Source: CALZIK01 sp945787635 (GTDB taxonomy: Bacteria > Acidobacteriota > Thermoanaerobaculia > Multivoradales > JAHEKO01). Taken from it: a stretch of DNA of 64,000 nt. The stretch covers positions 1 through 64,000 of the forward strand of contig CAMYNM010000009.1 of NCBI GenBank assembly GCA_947259725.1. The letters are read 5' to 3'. Made by a program: the position numbers and the translations under genes. Under the pieces are notes generated by a model. That model ran no database searches. It was given only the letters and a program-made list of their open reading frames with translations, and had not been told where the DNA came from. The stretch's first letter is position 1, and each line of letters begins with the position of its first letter. Shown piece after piece: positions 1 to 7,236 of the stretch.

Positions 1-3000
1 CCTTCGCGCTGGCCGTGGGCGCCGATGAGGATGCCGACGCCGACGTCGGCGAGTTCTTTGCACACGCGGGCGTTGTTGAAGTGGCCCCATTCTTCGTCGG
101 GAGCAATGCCGCGGCGTCGTGAGCGCCGGTCCACGAACTCGCGCGGCACGAAGGTCATGAGGCGCTCGTTTTCCCAGACGTTGGTCTTGGCGTACCAGTA
201 CTCCTCGCCCCAGAGACCGCCATAGCCGACGACCAGGGTGGGCGTGTAGCCGACCTTGGCCTCGCCCCAGAGCGTCTTGACGTCGTCGTAGACGTTGGCG
301 ACCGGGATCGAGTGCTCGATGGTGGTGTGGCCGTCGAGCACCTGGGTCATGTTGTGCATGAAGGTCGAGCCGCCCTCGGGGACGACGAGCATCCCGAGCT
401 CGCGGGCGGCGGTCAGGACTTGCTGGCGCTGGTCGCGCCTGGGTTGGTTGTAGGACTTGACCGAGAACGCACCGGCGGCCTTCATGCGCTTCAAATGGAA
501 CTGGGCGTCTTCAAGCGAGTCGATCTCGGCCTTGAAGGAGCCCGAGGCGCCGTAGAGGATGGTGCCGGTCGAGAAGATCCTTGGCGCGACGATCTCGCCG
601 GCCTTGGCCATCTCGCTCGCGGCGAAGACTTCCGCCGTGTCGTTGGAGGGGTCGTGGGTGGTGGTGACCCCGAAGGCGAGGCCGGCGTAGTGGTACCAGT
701 TCTGCTCCGGGATGATCTGCTCGGCGCCGGCACCGCCGTGGTAATGGACGTCGACAATGCCGGGGATGATGGTTTTGCCGGTGGCATCCACGACATGCGC
801 TCCGGCGGGGATCGCGACCGCGCCGGTGCGGCCGACGGCCTTGATGCGATTGCCCTCGACGACGACGGTGCCGTTCTCGATGACTTCGTCTGGACCACCG
901 TCAGAGACCGCTTTCATCGTCACGACGCGCGCGCCGGTGAAGGCGACGGTGCCCTCCGGGACGTCGGCTTCTTGCGAGAAGCCGATGGGTATGCCCGCGC
1001 CAATCGCGGGCGGCTCGGGCATGTTGTCGGGATCGGCTGCCAGGAACTTGAACGCCTCCGTGAGCTCGCGCATGAACAGCTCCGGCCCCAGCGCCCAATG
1101 GAGCTTCGTCGAGTCACCCGACCAGTGCAGGAAGCTTCCCGAGTCGGCGTTAACCTTGACCACCGGGATCGACGAGGTCTTGGGTCCGATGTCCAGCGTC
1201 TTGCCGGTCGCGACCCACGGCGCGAGGAAGACGTTGAAGCGCTCCTGGAAGGCGAGCCACTTGCCGTCGGGCGAGATCTTGAACTCGGTCGCGGCTTCTG
1301 AGGAAAGATGGGTGCGCTCGTCCGAGCCGTCGAGGTCGGCGGATTTGAGGAGCCGCTTGTCGTCTTCGGCTCTGTCAGTGAAGTAGATGCGAGCGGAGCC
1401 GTCGGGTGCGGGTGGCCCGAAGAACGGCTCGTAGCCCTCGCGGGTGACGAGTTGCGCCTTGCGACTCTCGAGATTCAGCGAGTAGATGCCCGGGTCCTTG
1501 GACCAGGTCGGGGAGCGAAGCCATCCGCCCTGGACCCTGCGGTAGACGAGATGATTGCCGTCGGCCGAGAGCCGGGGCTCGATGAAGTGGCCCGGGGCTT
1601 CGACGACGAAGCGGGACGCGCCGGTCGCAACATCTGCGATCCGGACCGAGCCGAGCTCCTCGTCGTCCCAGGTGGCGTAGACGATCTCGCGGCCGTCGGG
1701 CGACCAGGAGGGGTAGAACTCGAAGTGGTCGGTCTGGGAGGTGAGGCGCGCGGGTGCGCCGTCCGGACGATCCTTCACCCAGACGTGGCCGAGGGCTTCG
1801 TAGGCGACCTTCGAGCCGTCGGGAGAGACTTCGACCCAACGGAGCATCTTGACGTCGAAGCTCTCTTCCCAGGCGGTCTGGGGCGTGAGCACCCTCTCGT
1901 AGATCGTGCGGGTGTCGTCGATCGAGAAGGGAATCTCGGTCTCGAGCCCGGCGCTCGCGCCGCGGGCCGTGATCTTGTGGAGCTTGCCGGCGGCCCAGAA
2001 GACGATCGAGCCCGAGTCTGGCGTCCACGCGATCGTGGGGTAGACGCCGTGGATCGCCCAGGTCTCCTGCATGTCGCGCTCGAGGCCGTCGAACAGCGGC
2101 CACTCCTCGCCCGAGGCGACGTCGTGGAGGTAGAGGACGGACCTCGCGCGCACGCGCCGGACGAAGGCGATGAGCTTGCCATCGGGAGAGGGCGTCGGAC
2201 GGACCGAGCCGCCTGGGCCGGTCAGGTAGCGCTCGGTGCGGCCCTCGACGCGGTCGAGGCGCGAGACGGTGTAGATCTCGCCGTTCGGATCTTTGTTGTA
2301 CTCGAAGGTCGAGCCCGAGGTCGTGTCCTGGGAGTAGTAGAGGTAGCGGCCGTCTGGCGAGAAGGCTGGCTCGCCGAGATCCTTCTGGTCGTTTGCCTTC
2401 TCGACCATTTGGAGGCCGTCGCCTCCCGTCCAGTGGTAGAGCCAGATCTCGCCCGCGCCGAGCGAGCGGCGCGAAGTGAAGTGCTTGCGCGCGGCGAGGT
2501 ACTGCGAGTCGGGTGTCCACACCGGCGAGCTGACCAGTCGGAAGGTCTCTTTGGTGACCGCAGTGGGCGCGGACCACCCGGTGTACGTGCCGGGGATGGT
2601 GGAGTTGGGGAACACGCTCTCTGCGTCCGAGGTAGCGTCGGGCCCGGTGTCCGACGGGGCGGGGGAGTCGTCTCCCTCCGCCTTCGGATCCTCCGCCTCG
2701 GTCGGCTGGCTCGCCTCCTCCCGCGTCACCCGCTTTGCCACCCAGATGTTGTCGCCGCCGCCGCGGTCGGACGTGAACGCCAGCTTCGTCCCGTCCGGCG
2801 AATACCGCGGCTGCATGTCCCAGGACACGCCTGAGGTGATCTTCCTGGCCCGTCCACCTTCGATCGGGATCTCGTACAGGTCGCCCAAAAGGTCGAACGC
2901 GATCCTCTCGCCGTCCGGTGATACGTCGAGCGACATCCAGGTGCCTTCGTCGACCTGCATAGGAATCTCGCGCGTCGGCCCGGGGGCTGAGTCCACCGAC

Positions 3001-3275
3001 CACTTCTCGTCCTCTTTCTTGGCCTCGGCTTCATCACTCGTACTGTCCCTGCTTGCCCCACTGTGCTCGGAATGGACCGGGGGCTCCTCGACGACGCGAG
3101 TGCGGTTCGAAGTTGAAACATGGCGGCCGTGCGAGTGGCCGATGGCTGTCGGAGGAGCCGGATCCGCCTGGGCGGGTTCAAGGCCGACCGGCAGAGCCAA
3201 GAGCAGAGTGATCACTAGAAGACGGTTTGGCAGAAGACGGGTCGGATGAGCGCACGCTCGATCGATTCGCGGCAT
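1..3275 (-). CDS. Secreted TolB-propeller amidohydrolase (C-terminus beyond window)
   Basis: The protein starts at an ATG with AGGAGG about 8 bases upstream and has a signal peptide with the hydrophobic core VITLLLALPVGL. Residues about 85-770 hold repeated PDG/SPDG beta-propeller blades (TolB/WD40-like, e.g. SLDVSPDGERIAFDLLGD). From about residue 775 an amidohydrolase domain follows, with the HxH metal motif HYH at 844-846, a later TTIEHS histidine and GAHGQREG near the left edge. Such fusions are annotated as Tol-Pal propeller amidohydrolases or imidazolonepropionase-like enzymes and are probably periplasmic hydrolases of cyclic amides or peptides; the substrate cannot be told. The end of the TIM barrel, including the usual last metal aspartate, is cut off by the window edge. 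The family call is firm; the reaction is inferred. Confidence 0.88.
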   Translation of the reverse strand, partial: MPRIDRACAHPTRLLPNRLLVITLLLALPVGLEPAQADPAPPTAIGHSHGRHVSTSNRTRVVEEPPVHSEHSGASRDSTSDEAEAKKEDEKWSVDSAPGPTREIPMQVDEGTWMSLDVSPDGERIAFDLLGDLYEIPIEGGRARKITSGVSWDMQPRYSPDGTKLAFTSDRGGGDNIWVAKRVTREEASQPTEAEDPKAEGDDSPAPSDTGPDATSDAESVFPNSTIPGTYTGWSAPTAVTKETFRLVSSPVWTPDSQYLAARKHFTSRRSLGAGEIWLYHWTGGDGLQMVEKANDQKDLGEPAFSPDGRYLYYSQDTTSGSTFEYNKDPNGEIYTVSRLDRVEGRTERYLTGPGGSVRPTPSPDGKLIAFVRRVRARSVLYLHDVASGEEWPLFDGLERDMQETWAIHGVYPTIAWTPDSGSIVFWAAGKLHKITARGASAGLETEIPFSIDDTRTIYERVLTPQTAWEESFDVKMLRWVEVSPDGSKVAYEALGHVWVKDRPDGAPARLTSQTDHFEFYPSWSPDGREIVYATWDDEELGSVRIADVATGASRFVVEAPGHFIEPRLSADGNHLVYRRVQGGWLRSPTWSKDPGIYSLNLESRKAQLVTREGYEPFFGPPAPDGSARIYFTDRAEDDKRLLKSADLDGSDERTHLSSEAATEFKISPDGKWLAFQERFNVFLAPWVATGKTLDIGPKTSSIPVVKVNADSGSFLHWSGDSTKLHWALGPELFMRELTEAFKFLAADPDNMPEPPAIGAGIPIGFSQEADVPEGTVAFTGARVVTMKAVSDGGPDEVIENGTVVVEGNRIKAVGRTGAVAIPAGAHVVDATGKTIIPGIVDVHYHGGAGAEQIIPEQNWYHYAGLAFGVTTTHDPSNDTAEVFAASEMAKAGEIVAPRIFSTGTILYGASGSFKAEIDSLEDAQFHLKRMKAAGAFSVKSYNQPRRDQRQQVLTAARELGMLVVPEGGSTFMHNMTQVLDGHTTIEHSIPVANVYDDVKTLWGEAKVGYTPTLVVGYGGLWGEEYWYAKTNVWENERLMTFVPREFVDRRSRRRGIAPDEEWGHFNNARVCKELADVGVGILIGAHGQRE

Positions 3276-3383
3276 GGAAGCCTCCTCGCAGAGTTGTCTG
3301 GGCGAGGGGGATTGTACGCGAGGTGCCGAGCGCCAGGTTTGTCATTTCTTTGGCGTCTATCTCTTCGTAGAGGCGAGTACTTA

Positions 3384-3403
3384 TGCCATAGTTAATTATG
3401 GCA
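3384..3403. promoter_or_regulatory. Perfect palindrome upstream of the vapBC pair, likely autoregulatory operator
   Basis: TGCCATA and TATGGCA are perfect 7-bp inverted arms around a 6-bp AT-rich centre (GTTAAT). The site lies 14-33 bases before the antitoxin start, in an AT-rich island unlike the surrounding DNA. A third half-site, TTATGGTA, follows just before the ATG. Type II antitoxins commonly bind such palindromes to repress their own operon; the operator role here is inferred from position. Confidence 0.6.
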
Positions 3404-3420
3404 GAGCTTATGGTAAAATG

Positions 3421-3639
3421 ATGTCTGACATGCCGCGCGAGAAGATCCGAAAGATCACGGTGCACGTTCCTGCCGACCTCCTGAACCGGGCGCGGGAGTC
3501 GAGCGGAAGTGGAATTACCGAAACTGTGCGCGAGGGGCTTCGCCTTGTGGCGGCTCGGCAGGCGTTCGACGATCTGCGCAAGCTCAAGGGCAAGGTGAAG
3601 CTCGCGATCGATCTCGAGGCGTTGCGGGTGGATCGGTGA
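3421..3639 (+). CDS. VapB-type ribbon-helix-helix antitoxin
   Basis: A small basic protein of about 72 residues. The N-terminal stretch KIRKITVHVPADLLNRA followed by GITETVREGLRL matches the beta-strand/helix/helix layout of a MetJ/Arc ribbon-helix-helix DNA-binding domain. The tail KLKGKVKLAIDLEALRVDR resembles the toxin-wrapping tail of VapB antitoxins that pair with PIN toxins. The stop overlaps the toxin start by four bases (GTGA), so the two are translationally coupled. ATGs at 3418, 3421 and 3430 are all in frame and none has a good Shine-Dalgarno; 3421 is a compromise. It should neutralise the downstream RNase and repress the pair through the palindrome just upstream. Confidence 0.8.
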   Translation: MSDMPREKIRKITVHVPADLLNRARESSGSGITETVREGLRLVAARQAFDDLRKLKGKVKLAIDLEALRVDR

Positions 3640-4010
3640 TCGCCGTCGATACAAGCACGTTGGTCGCGTACCTCGAAGGCGGTTCTGGTGAAGACGTTGA
3701 GGCGCTCGACCAGGCACTGGCGCTCGAGCAGGCGGCGCTGCCTCCGGTCGTCTTGACCGAGATCCTGAGCCTTCCTCGGCTGGATCGCCGGGTGAGCTCT
3801 TTGGTCGGCGACCTACCCGGCCTCGAGGTTACCGAGGGCTTCTGGGAGCGATCGGCTCTGACGCGGCGCAAGCTTTTGAGCCGCCGGTTGCGAGCGCGTC
3901 TGGCGGACACATTGATCGCGCAGGTTTGCGTCGATCATGACGTGCCCCTGATCACTCGTGACGCAAACTTTCGTCACTTCGAGCGCCACGCCGGCCTGCG
4001 GTTGGTGTAG
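3636..4010 (+). CDS. vapC: VapC-type PIN-domain ribonuclease toxin
   Basis: A 124-residue PIN-domain protein of usual VapC length. The conserved acidic residues are present: D5 in AVDTSTLVAYL, E42 in VVLTEIL, D91 in LADTLIAQ and D109 in ITRDANF. PIN toxins use these to bind Mg/Mn and cut RNA, often tRNA or rRNA. The start is a GTG overlapping the antitoxin stop, as in most VapBC operons. The gene follows the antitoxin directly and nothing else is in the operon; the next gene is 66 bases away. RNA target and induction conditions cannot be read from the sequence. Confidence 0.88.
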   Translation: MIAVDTSTLVAYLEGGSGEDVEALDQALALEQAALPPVVLTEILSLPRLDRRVSSLVGDLPGLEVTEGFWERSALTRRKLLSRRLRARLADTLIAQVCVDHDVPLITRDANFRHFERHAGLRLV

Positions 4011-4060
4011 AGCCCGGCGCGACGGTGGCGTGGCCCGCCATCCGGAGCGCGGGTTGCGAA

Positions 4061-4076
4061 CGTACCGATTGGTACG
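4061..4076 (+). promoter_or_regulatory. Short perfect hairpin abutting a start codon
   Basis: CGTACC and GGTACG form a perfect 6-bp stem around GATT, ending on the base before the ATG at 4077. No Shine-Dalgarno is visible. The hairpin could be a repressor site or limit translation; alternatively the true start is the ATG at 4107 and the hairpin lies in the leader. Confidence 0.3.
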
Positions 4077-5195
4077 ATGGCCTGGGTGTTGAAACTGAAA
4101 CTCATGGGCCGGATCGCTGCCATGGTCCTGCTCGTGGTCGCAAGTCCGGCACCTGCTGTCAGCGACACGCCGGCGGCCACTCCCGAGCCGGCTTCAGCTT
4201 CGACGGCGCTCGACGTCAACCCGCTTGATCTCACGCCCGAGATGCGAGCGTTCGTGGACCAGCGAGTGAGTCGCACACAGGCGCGGTTCGCGCGACTGCA
4301 AGGTCTCCAAGAGGCGATCTTCGACGCCGACAACGGTCTCGGGGTCCAATACGGCTCGTCCGAGACTCACACGGCGGCCGGGACCTTCGAGCGGCGCACG
4401 GGCAACTGCCTGTCGTTCACCCTTCTGTTCGTCGCGATGGCGCGGCATCTGGATCTCGAGGCGCACTTCATCGAGGTGGACGAGGTCACCGGTTGGAGCC
4501 AGCGCGGCGAGGTCGGCCTGAGCCACTGGCACATGTATGCCGAGGTCGAGGTCGACTCCGCGATCGTGCCGGTGGATTTCCTGCCGTGGACGGAGCGCCG
4601 TTATCACTCGAGAAAGCGCATCTCCGAGACGCGAGCGGTCGCCCACTTTCACAACAACGTCGGAGTGGACGAGCTGACCCTGGGAAACTGGAAGTCGGCG
4701 CTGGCCCACTTCGAGAAGGCCCTCGATCTGGACTCGAGCTTTCACCCGGCGCGAGTCAACATGGCGGTGGCGCTGCGCCGGAGCGGCCGCTCGGCCGAAG
4801 GCGAGCGGGCTTTGCTCGAGGTGCTCGACGCCGAGCCCCGCAACGCGGTCGCCGCGGCGAATCTCGCTAGCCTGTACCTGGCCGAAGGGCGCAACGTCGA
4901 AGCCGACAAGTGGCTGGCCCGCCGCGAAGCCTTTCTGAACCAGAATCCCTTTCATCATTTCCGCCTCGGCATGCGGGCGCTGCAAGCCGGTGAGCTCGAA
5001 GAGGCCAGGCGGCGCTTCAAGCGGGCGATCGGCCGCCAACCGGACGAGGCGGTCTTTTTCGAGCAGCTCGGCGAGGCCCAGCTGCGGCTGGGGGCGAAGC
5101 GCAAGGGGCGCTCGAGCCTCAAGAAGGCGCTGCGGCTGACCGACGACCCGGAGCGGCGGCGCCGCATCGAGGCCAGGCTCGAGCAGGCGGGGTAG
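4077..5195 (+). CDS. Exported transglutaminase-like protein with TPR repeats
   Basis: The 372-residue product has an N-terminal hydrophobic segment (AAMVLLVVASPAPAVS) consistent with a signal peptide. Residues about 95-165 look like a transglutaminase/cysteine-protease fold: the nucleophile position is C111 in RTGNCLSFTLLF, with histidines H150 and H152 in LSHWHMYAEVEVD. From about residue 200, repeated helical pairs with the TPR pattern follow (NWKSALAHFEKALDL, AVAAANLASLYLAEGR, EEARRRFKRAIGRQPDEA). Such proteins act as periplasmic scaffolds or peptide-processing enzymes; no substrate can be named. A hairpin lies directly before the chosen ATG, and an alternative start is 4107. Confidence 0.75.
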   Translation: MAWVLKLKLMGRIAAMVLLVVASPAPAVSDTPAATPEPASASTALDVNPLDLTPEMRAFVDQRVSRTQARFARLQGLQEAIFDADNGLGVQYGSSETHTAAGTFERRTGNCLSFTLLFVAMARHLDLEAHFIEVDEVTGWSQRGEVGLSHWHMYAEVEVDSAIVPVDFLPWTERRYHSRKRISETRAVAHFHNNVGVDELTLGNWKSALAHFEKALDLDSSFHPARVNMAVALRRSGRSAEGERALLEVLDAEPRNAVAAANLASLYLAEGRNVEADKWLARREAFLNQNPFHHFRLGMRALQAGELEEARRRFKRAIGRQPDEAVFFEQLGEAQLRLGAKRKGRSSLKKALRLTDDPERRRRIEARLEQAG

Positions 5196-5221
5196 GGGGA
5201 ACACCCGGGCGGGGATGCGGA

Positions 5222-5244
5222 GGGTCGGGCGCGGCGCCCGACCC
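5222..5244. repeat. Perfect GC-rich inverted repeat next to the tandem array
   Basis: GGGTCGGGCGC and GCGCCCGACCC pair perfectly around a single G. The core GTCGGGC/GCCCGAC is shared with the second palindrome family of this window (5467-5488, 34326-34347, 36151-36172). It follows the TPR gene by 26 bases and could also act in transcript termination, although no T-run follows. Confidence 0.6.
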
Positions 5245-5248
5245 GATT

Positions 5249-5444
5249 CGGTCGACAGGGACGTCGACCGCTACATTTCTATCCGTCGACACGGAGGTCG
5301 ACGGCTACGTTCCTTTCGGTCGACATGGAGGTCGACGGCTACGTTTCTTTCGGTCGACACGGAGGTCGACCGCTATGTTTCTTTCGGTCGACACGGAGAT
5401 CGACCGCTATGTTTCTTTCGGTCGACATGGAGGTCGACCGCTAC
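5249..5444. repeat. Six-copy tandem array of a 34-bp unit built on palindrome family A
   Basis: Copies begin at 5249, 5283, 5317, 5351, 5385 and 5419, exactly 34 bp apart. Each has the form CGGTCGAC-N6-GTCGACCG (8-6-8), a loop usually ACGGAG or ATGGAG, then CTAC/CTAT and a T-rich linker such as GTTTCTTT. Copy 2 has both arms altered in a compensating way (CCGTCGAC with GTCGACGG), so pairing is kept. The linkers are near-identical, so this is a satellite-like array and not CRISPR. It fills most of the 319-bp gap between the TPR protein and the CRTAC1 gene. The gap is open in all three plus-strand frames, but I see no gene in it. Confidence 0.9.
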
Positions 5445-5466
5445 GAATCGATCGAAATCCGGGTAG

Positions 5467-5488
5467 CGTCGGGCGTCACTGCCCGACG
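5467..5488. repeat. Palindrome family B copy (8-6-8)
   Basis: CGTCGGGC and GCCCGACG flank GTCACT and are preceded by GTAG, so the left edge reads GTAGCG. The arm length, loop length and GTAGCG flank equal those of family A read on the opposite strand. It lies 27 bases before the CRTAC1 start codon. Confidence 0.75.
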
Positions 5489-5514
5489 TCTTTGGCCCTG
5501 CTAGAGTTTGCAGG

Positions 5515-7236
5515 ATGTCGCGGCGACGGTTGTGGAGCCTCATCGGGTTGCTCGGAGCCGTTGTCCTGACGGCGTGCTCCGGCGATACTGACAAAGCCCC
5601 CGCGGTGACCTCCGAGAGCGCGCTCGAGCGGCCAGGTGCGAGCGGGTCTCACGCTCTTCTGGTTGACGCCACCGAAGCCTGGAACGTCGATTTCAAGCAC
5701 AGCGCCGGCGCGGGTGGAGCGCTCGCCTTTCCCGAGATGATGGGAGGCGGCGTGGCGGTCTTCGACGCCAACGAGGACGGCAGGCTCGATCTGTACTTCA
5801 TTTCCGGCGCTCCCGAGGGCGGCGGTGTTTCGAACCGGCTCTACCTGCAGGGCGAGGACGGCCGGTACGCCGACGCCACCGCGGGTTCCGGCCTCGCCGA
5901 CGATGGCTACGGCACCGGGGTCGCGGTCGGCGACGTCGACAATGACGGGCACGAGGATGTCTTCGTCGCCAACATCGGTCCCGATCGGCTCTACCGCGGT
6001 GGTGGCGACGGCACGTTTGAGGACGTCACCACCCGCGCCGGGATCGGAGCGACCGGCACGGCCTCCGACGACTGGTCGTCTTCCGCGGCGTTGTGCGACG
6101 TCGATCGAGACGGCTTCCTGGACCTCTATGTCGTCCGCTACGTCGACTGGGATCCGGACGTTCGGTGCACCGACAGCGCCGGTAGGCGTGAGTACTGCGG
6201 GCCCGACAGCTTCGAGGACCGAACCGACGTGCTCCTGCGCAATCTCGGCGACGGTTCCTTCCGCGACGTCACCTCCGAGGCGGGCGTCGATGTCGTCACC
6301 GGCGCGGGGCTCGGAGTAGTCTGCGAGGACGTCGACGACGACGGCTGGGTGGACATCTACGTCGCCAACGATGGCGACCCGAACCAGCTCTGGATGAACC
6401 AGGGAGACGGCACTTTTCTTGACGACGCCCTGATCATGGGCGCAAGCGTCAACGCCGCCGGCCTGCACGAGGCCGGGATGGGAGTCGTCGCGGCCGACTT
6501 CGACAACGACGGCGACCTGGATCTTTTTCTGACCCACCTGCGCGACGAGACCAACACCTTCTATCGAAACCTTGGCGGCGGGATCGGATTCGAGGACCAG
6601 ACGGTGCGGGTGGGGCTCGCCGCGGCGTCGACGCCCTACACGGGCTTCGGCACCGCGCCCATGGACCTCGACCTCGACGGTGATCTCGACATCGTGATCG
6701 CCAACGGCCGGGTGCTGCGCGGCGACCCCCTGCCGAGCGACCTTCCCGAGCAATGGAAGCCCTATGCCGAGCCCAACCTGGTCTACGTCAACGACTCGGG
6801 CGTCTTTCGGCTGCTCACCGACGAGGTTCGCGACTTCATCGATCGCACAGAGGTCAGTCGAGGCCTGGCCAAGGGCGACCTCGACGGCGACGGCGATCAG
6901 GATCTGATCGTGAGCGGCATCGAGAGCCGGGCGCGGCTGTATCGGGGCGAGCCTCCCGGCGGTCACTGGCTCCTGGTGGATACCGTTGATCCTCGTCTCC
7001 GCCGGCGCGCCCTCGGCGCCCGGGTGACAGTGGTTGTGGGCACCGAGCGGCAGACGCGGACGGTGCAGAGCGCGATGAGCTACCTCTCGAGCAGCGATCC
7101 CCGCGCGCACTTCGGCCTGGGCGGGTCCAGCTCGCCGGTCGATGTCGTCGTCAGGTGGCCGGACGGGTTGGAGGAAACCTGGAGCGAAATTGAGGTGGAT
7201 CGAGCGGTAGTGCTCCGCAGAGGCGAGGGCTCGTGA
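5515..7236 (+). CDS. CRTAC1-type FG-GAP/VCBS lipoprotein with ASPIC/UnbV domain
   Basis: A 573-residue lipoprotein: hydrophobic core LIGLLGAVV and lipobox LTAC with Cys21. Residues about 60-490 carry repeated FG-GAP/VCBS blades with calcium-type loops (FDANEDGRLDLYF, GDVDNDGHEDVFV, CDVDRDGFLDLYV, DFDNDGDLDLFL, DLDLDGDLDIVI, DLDGDGDQDLIV), predicting an integrin-like propeller. The last 75 residues match the ASPIC/UnbV domain (GLGG....VDVVVRWPDG). Proteins of this build are common in Acidobacteriota and often sit beside TPR lipoproteins, as here; they are thought to bind calcium and act at the cell surface. The downstream gene overlaps by four bases, so the pair is an operon. Confidence 0.9.
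   Translation: MSRRRLWSLIGLLGAVVLTACSGDTDKAPAVTSESALERPGASGSHALLVDATEAWNVDFKHSAGAGGALAFPEMMGGGVAVFDANEDGRLDLYFISGAPEGGGVSNRLYLQGEDGRYADATAGSGLADDGYGTGVAVGDVDNDGHEDVFVANIGPDRLYRGGGDGTFEDVTTRAGIGATGTASDDWSSSAALCDVDRDGFLDLYVVRYVDWDPDVRCTDSAGRREYCGPDSFEDRTDVLLRNLGDGSFRDVTSEAGVDVVTGAGLGVVCEDVDDDGWVDIYVANDGDPNQLWMNQGDGTFLDDALIMGASVNAAGLHEAGMGVVAADFDNDGDLDLFLTHLRDETNTFYRNLGGGIGFEDQTVRVGLAAASTPYTGFGTAPMDLDLDGDLDIVIANGRVLRGDPLPSDLPEQWKPYAEPNLVYVNDSGVFRLLTDEVRDFIDRTEVSRGLAKGDLDGDGDQDLIVSGIESRARLYRGEPPGGHWLLVDTVDPRLRRRALGARVTVVVGTERQTRTVQSAMSYLSSSDPRAHFGLGGSSSPVDVVVRWPDGLEETWSEIEVDRAVVLRRGEGS

Noticed and set aside
5249..5270. dif/XerCD or lox-type recombination site
   Set aside because: The 6-bp centre is reminiscent, but the 8-bp arms do not resemble XerC/XerD sites and many copies exist in the window.
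5249..5444. CRISPR-like regular repeat array
   Set aside because: The 12-bp linkers are almost identical and far too short for spacers, the unit is 34 bp in all, and no cas gene is near. It is a tandem satellite of palindromes.
5215..5466. 83-residue Arg-rich ORF and its antisense partner over the array
   Set aside because: They are translations of the repeat array, which is nearly stop-free; no ribosome site and no protein-like composition.
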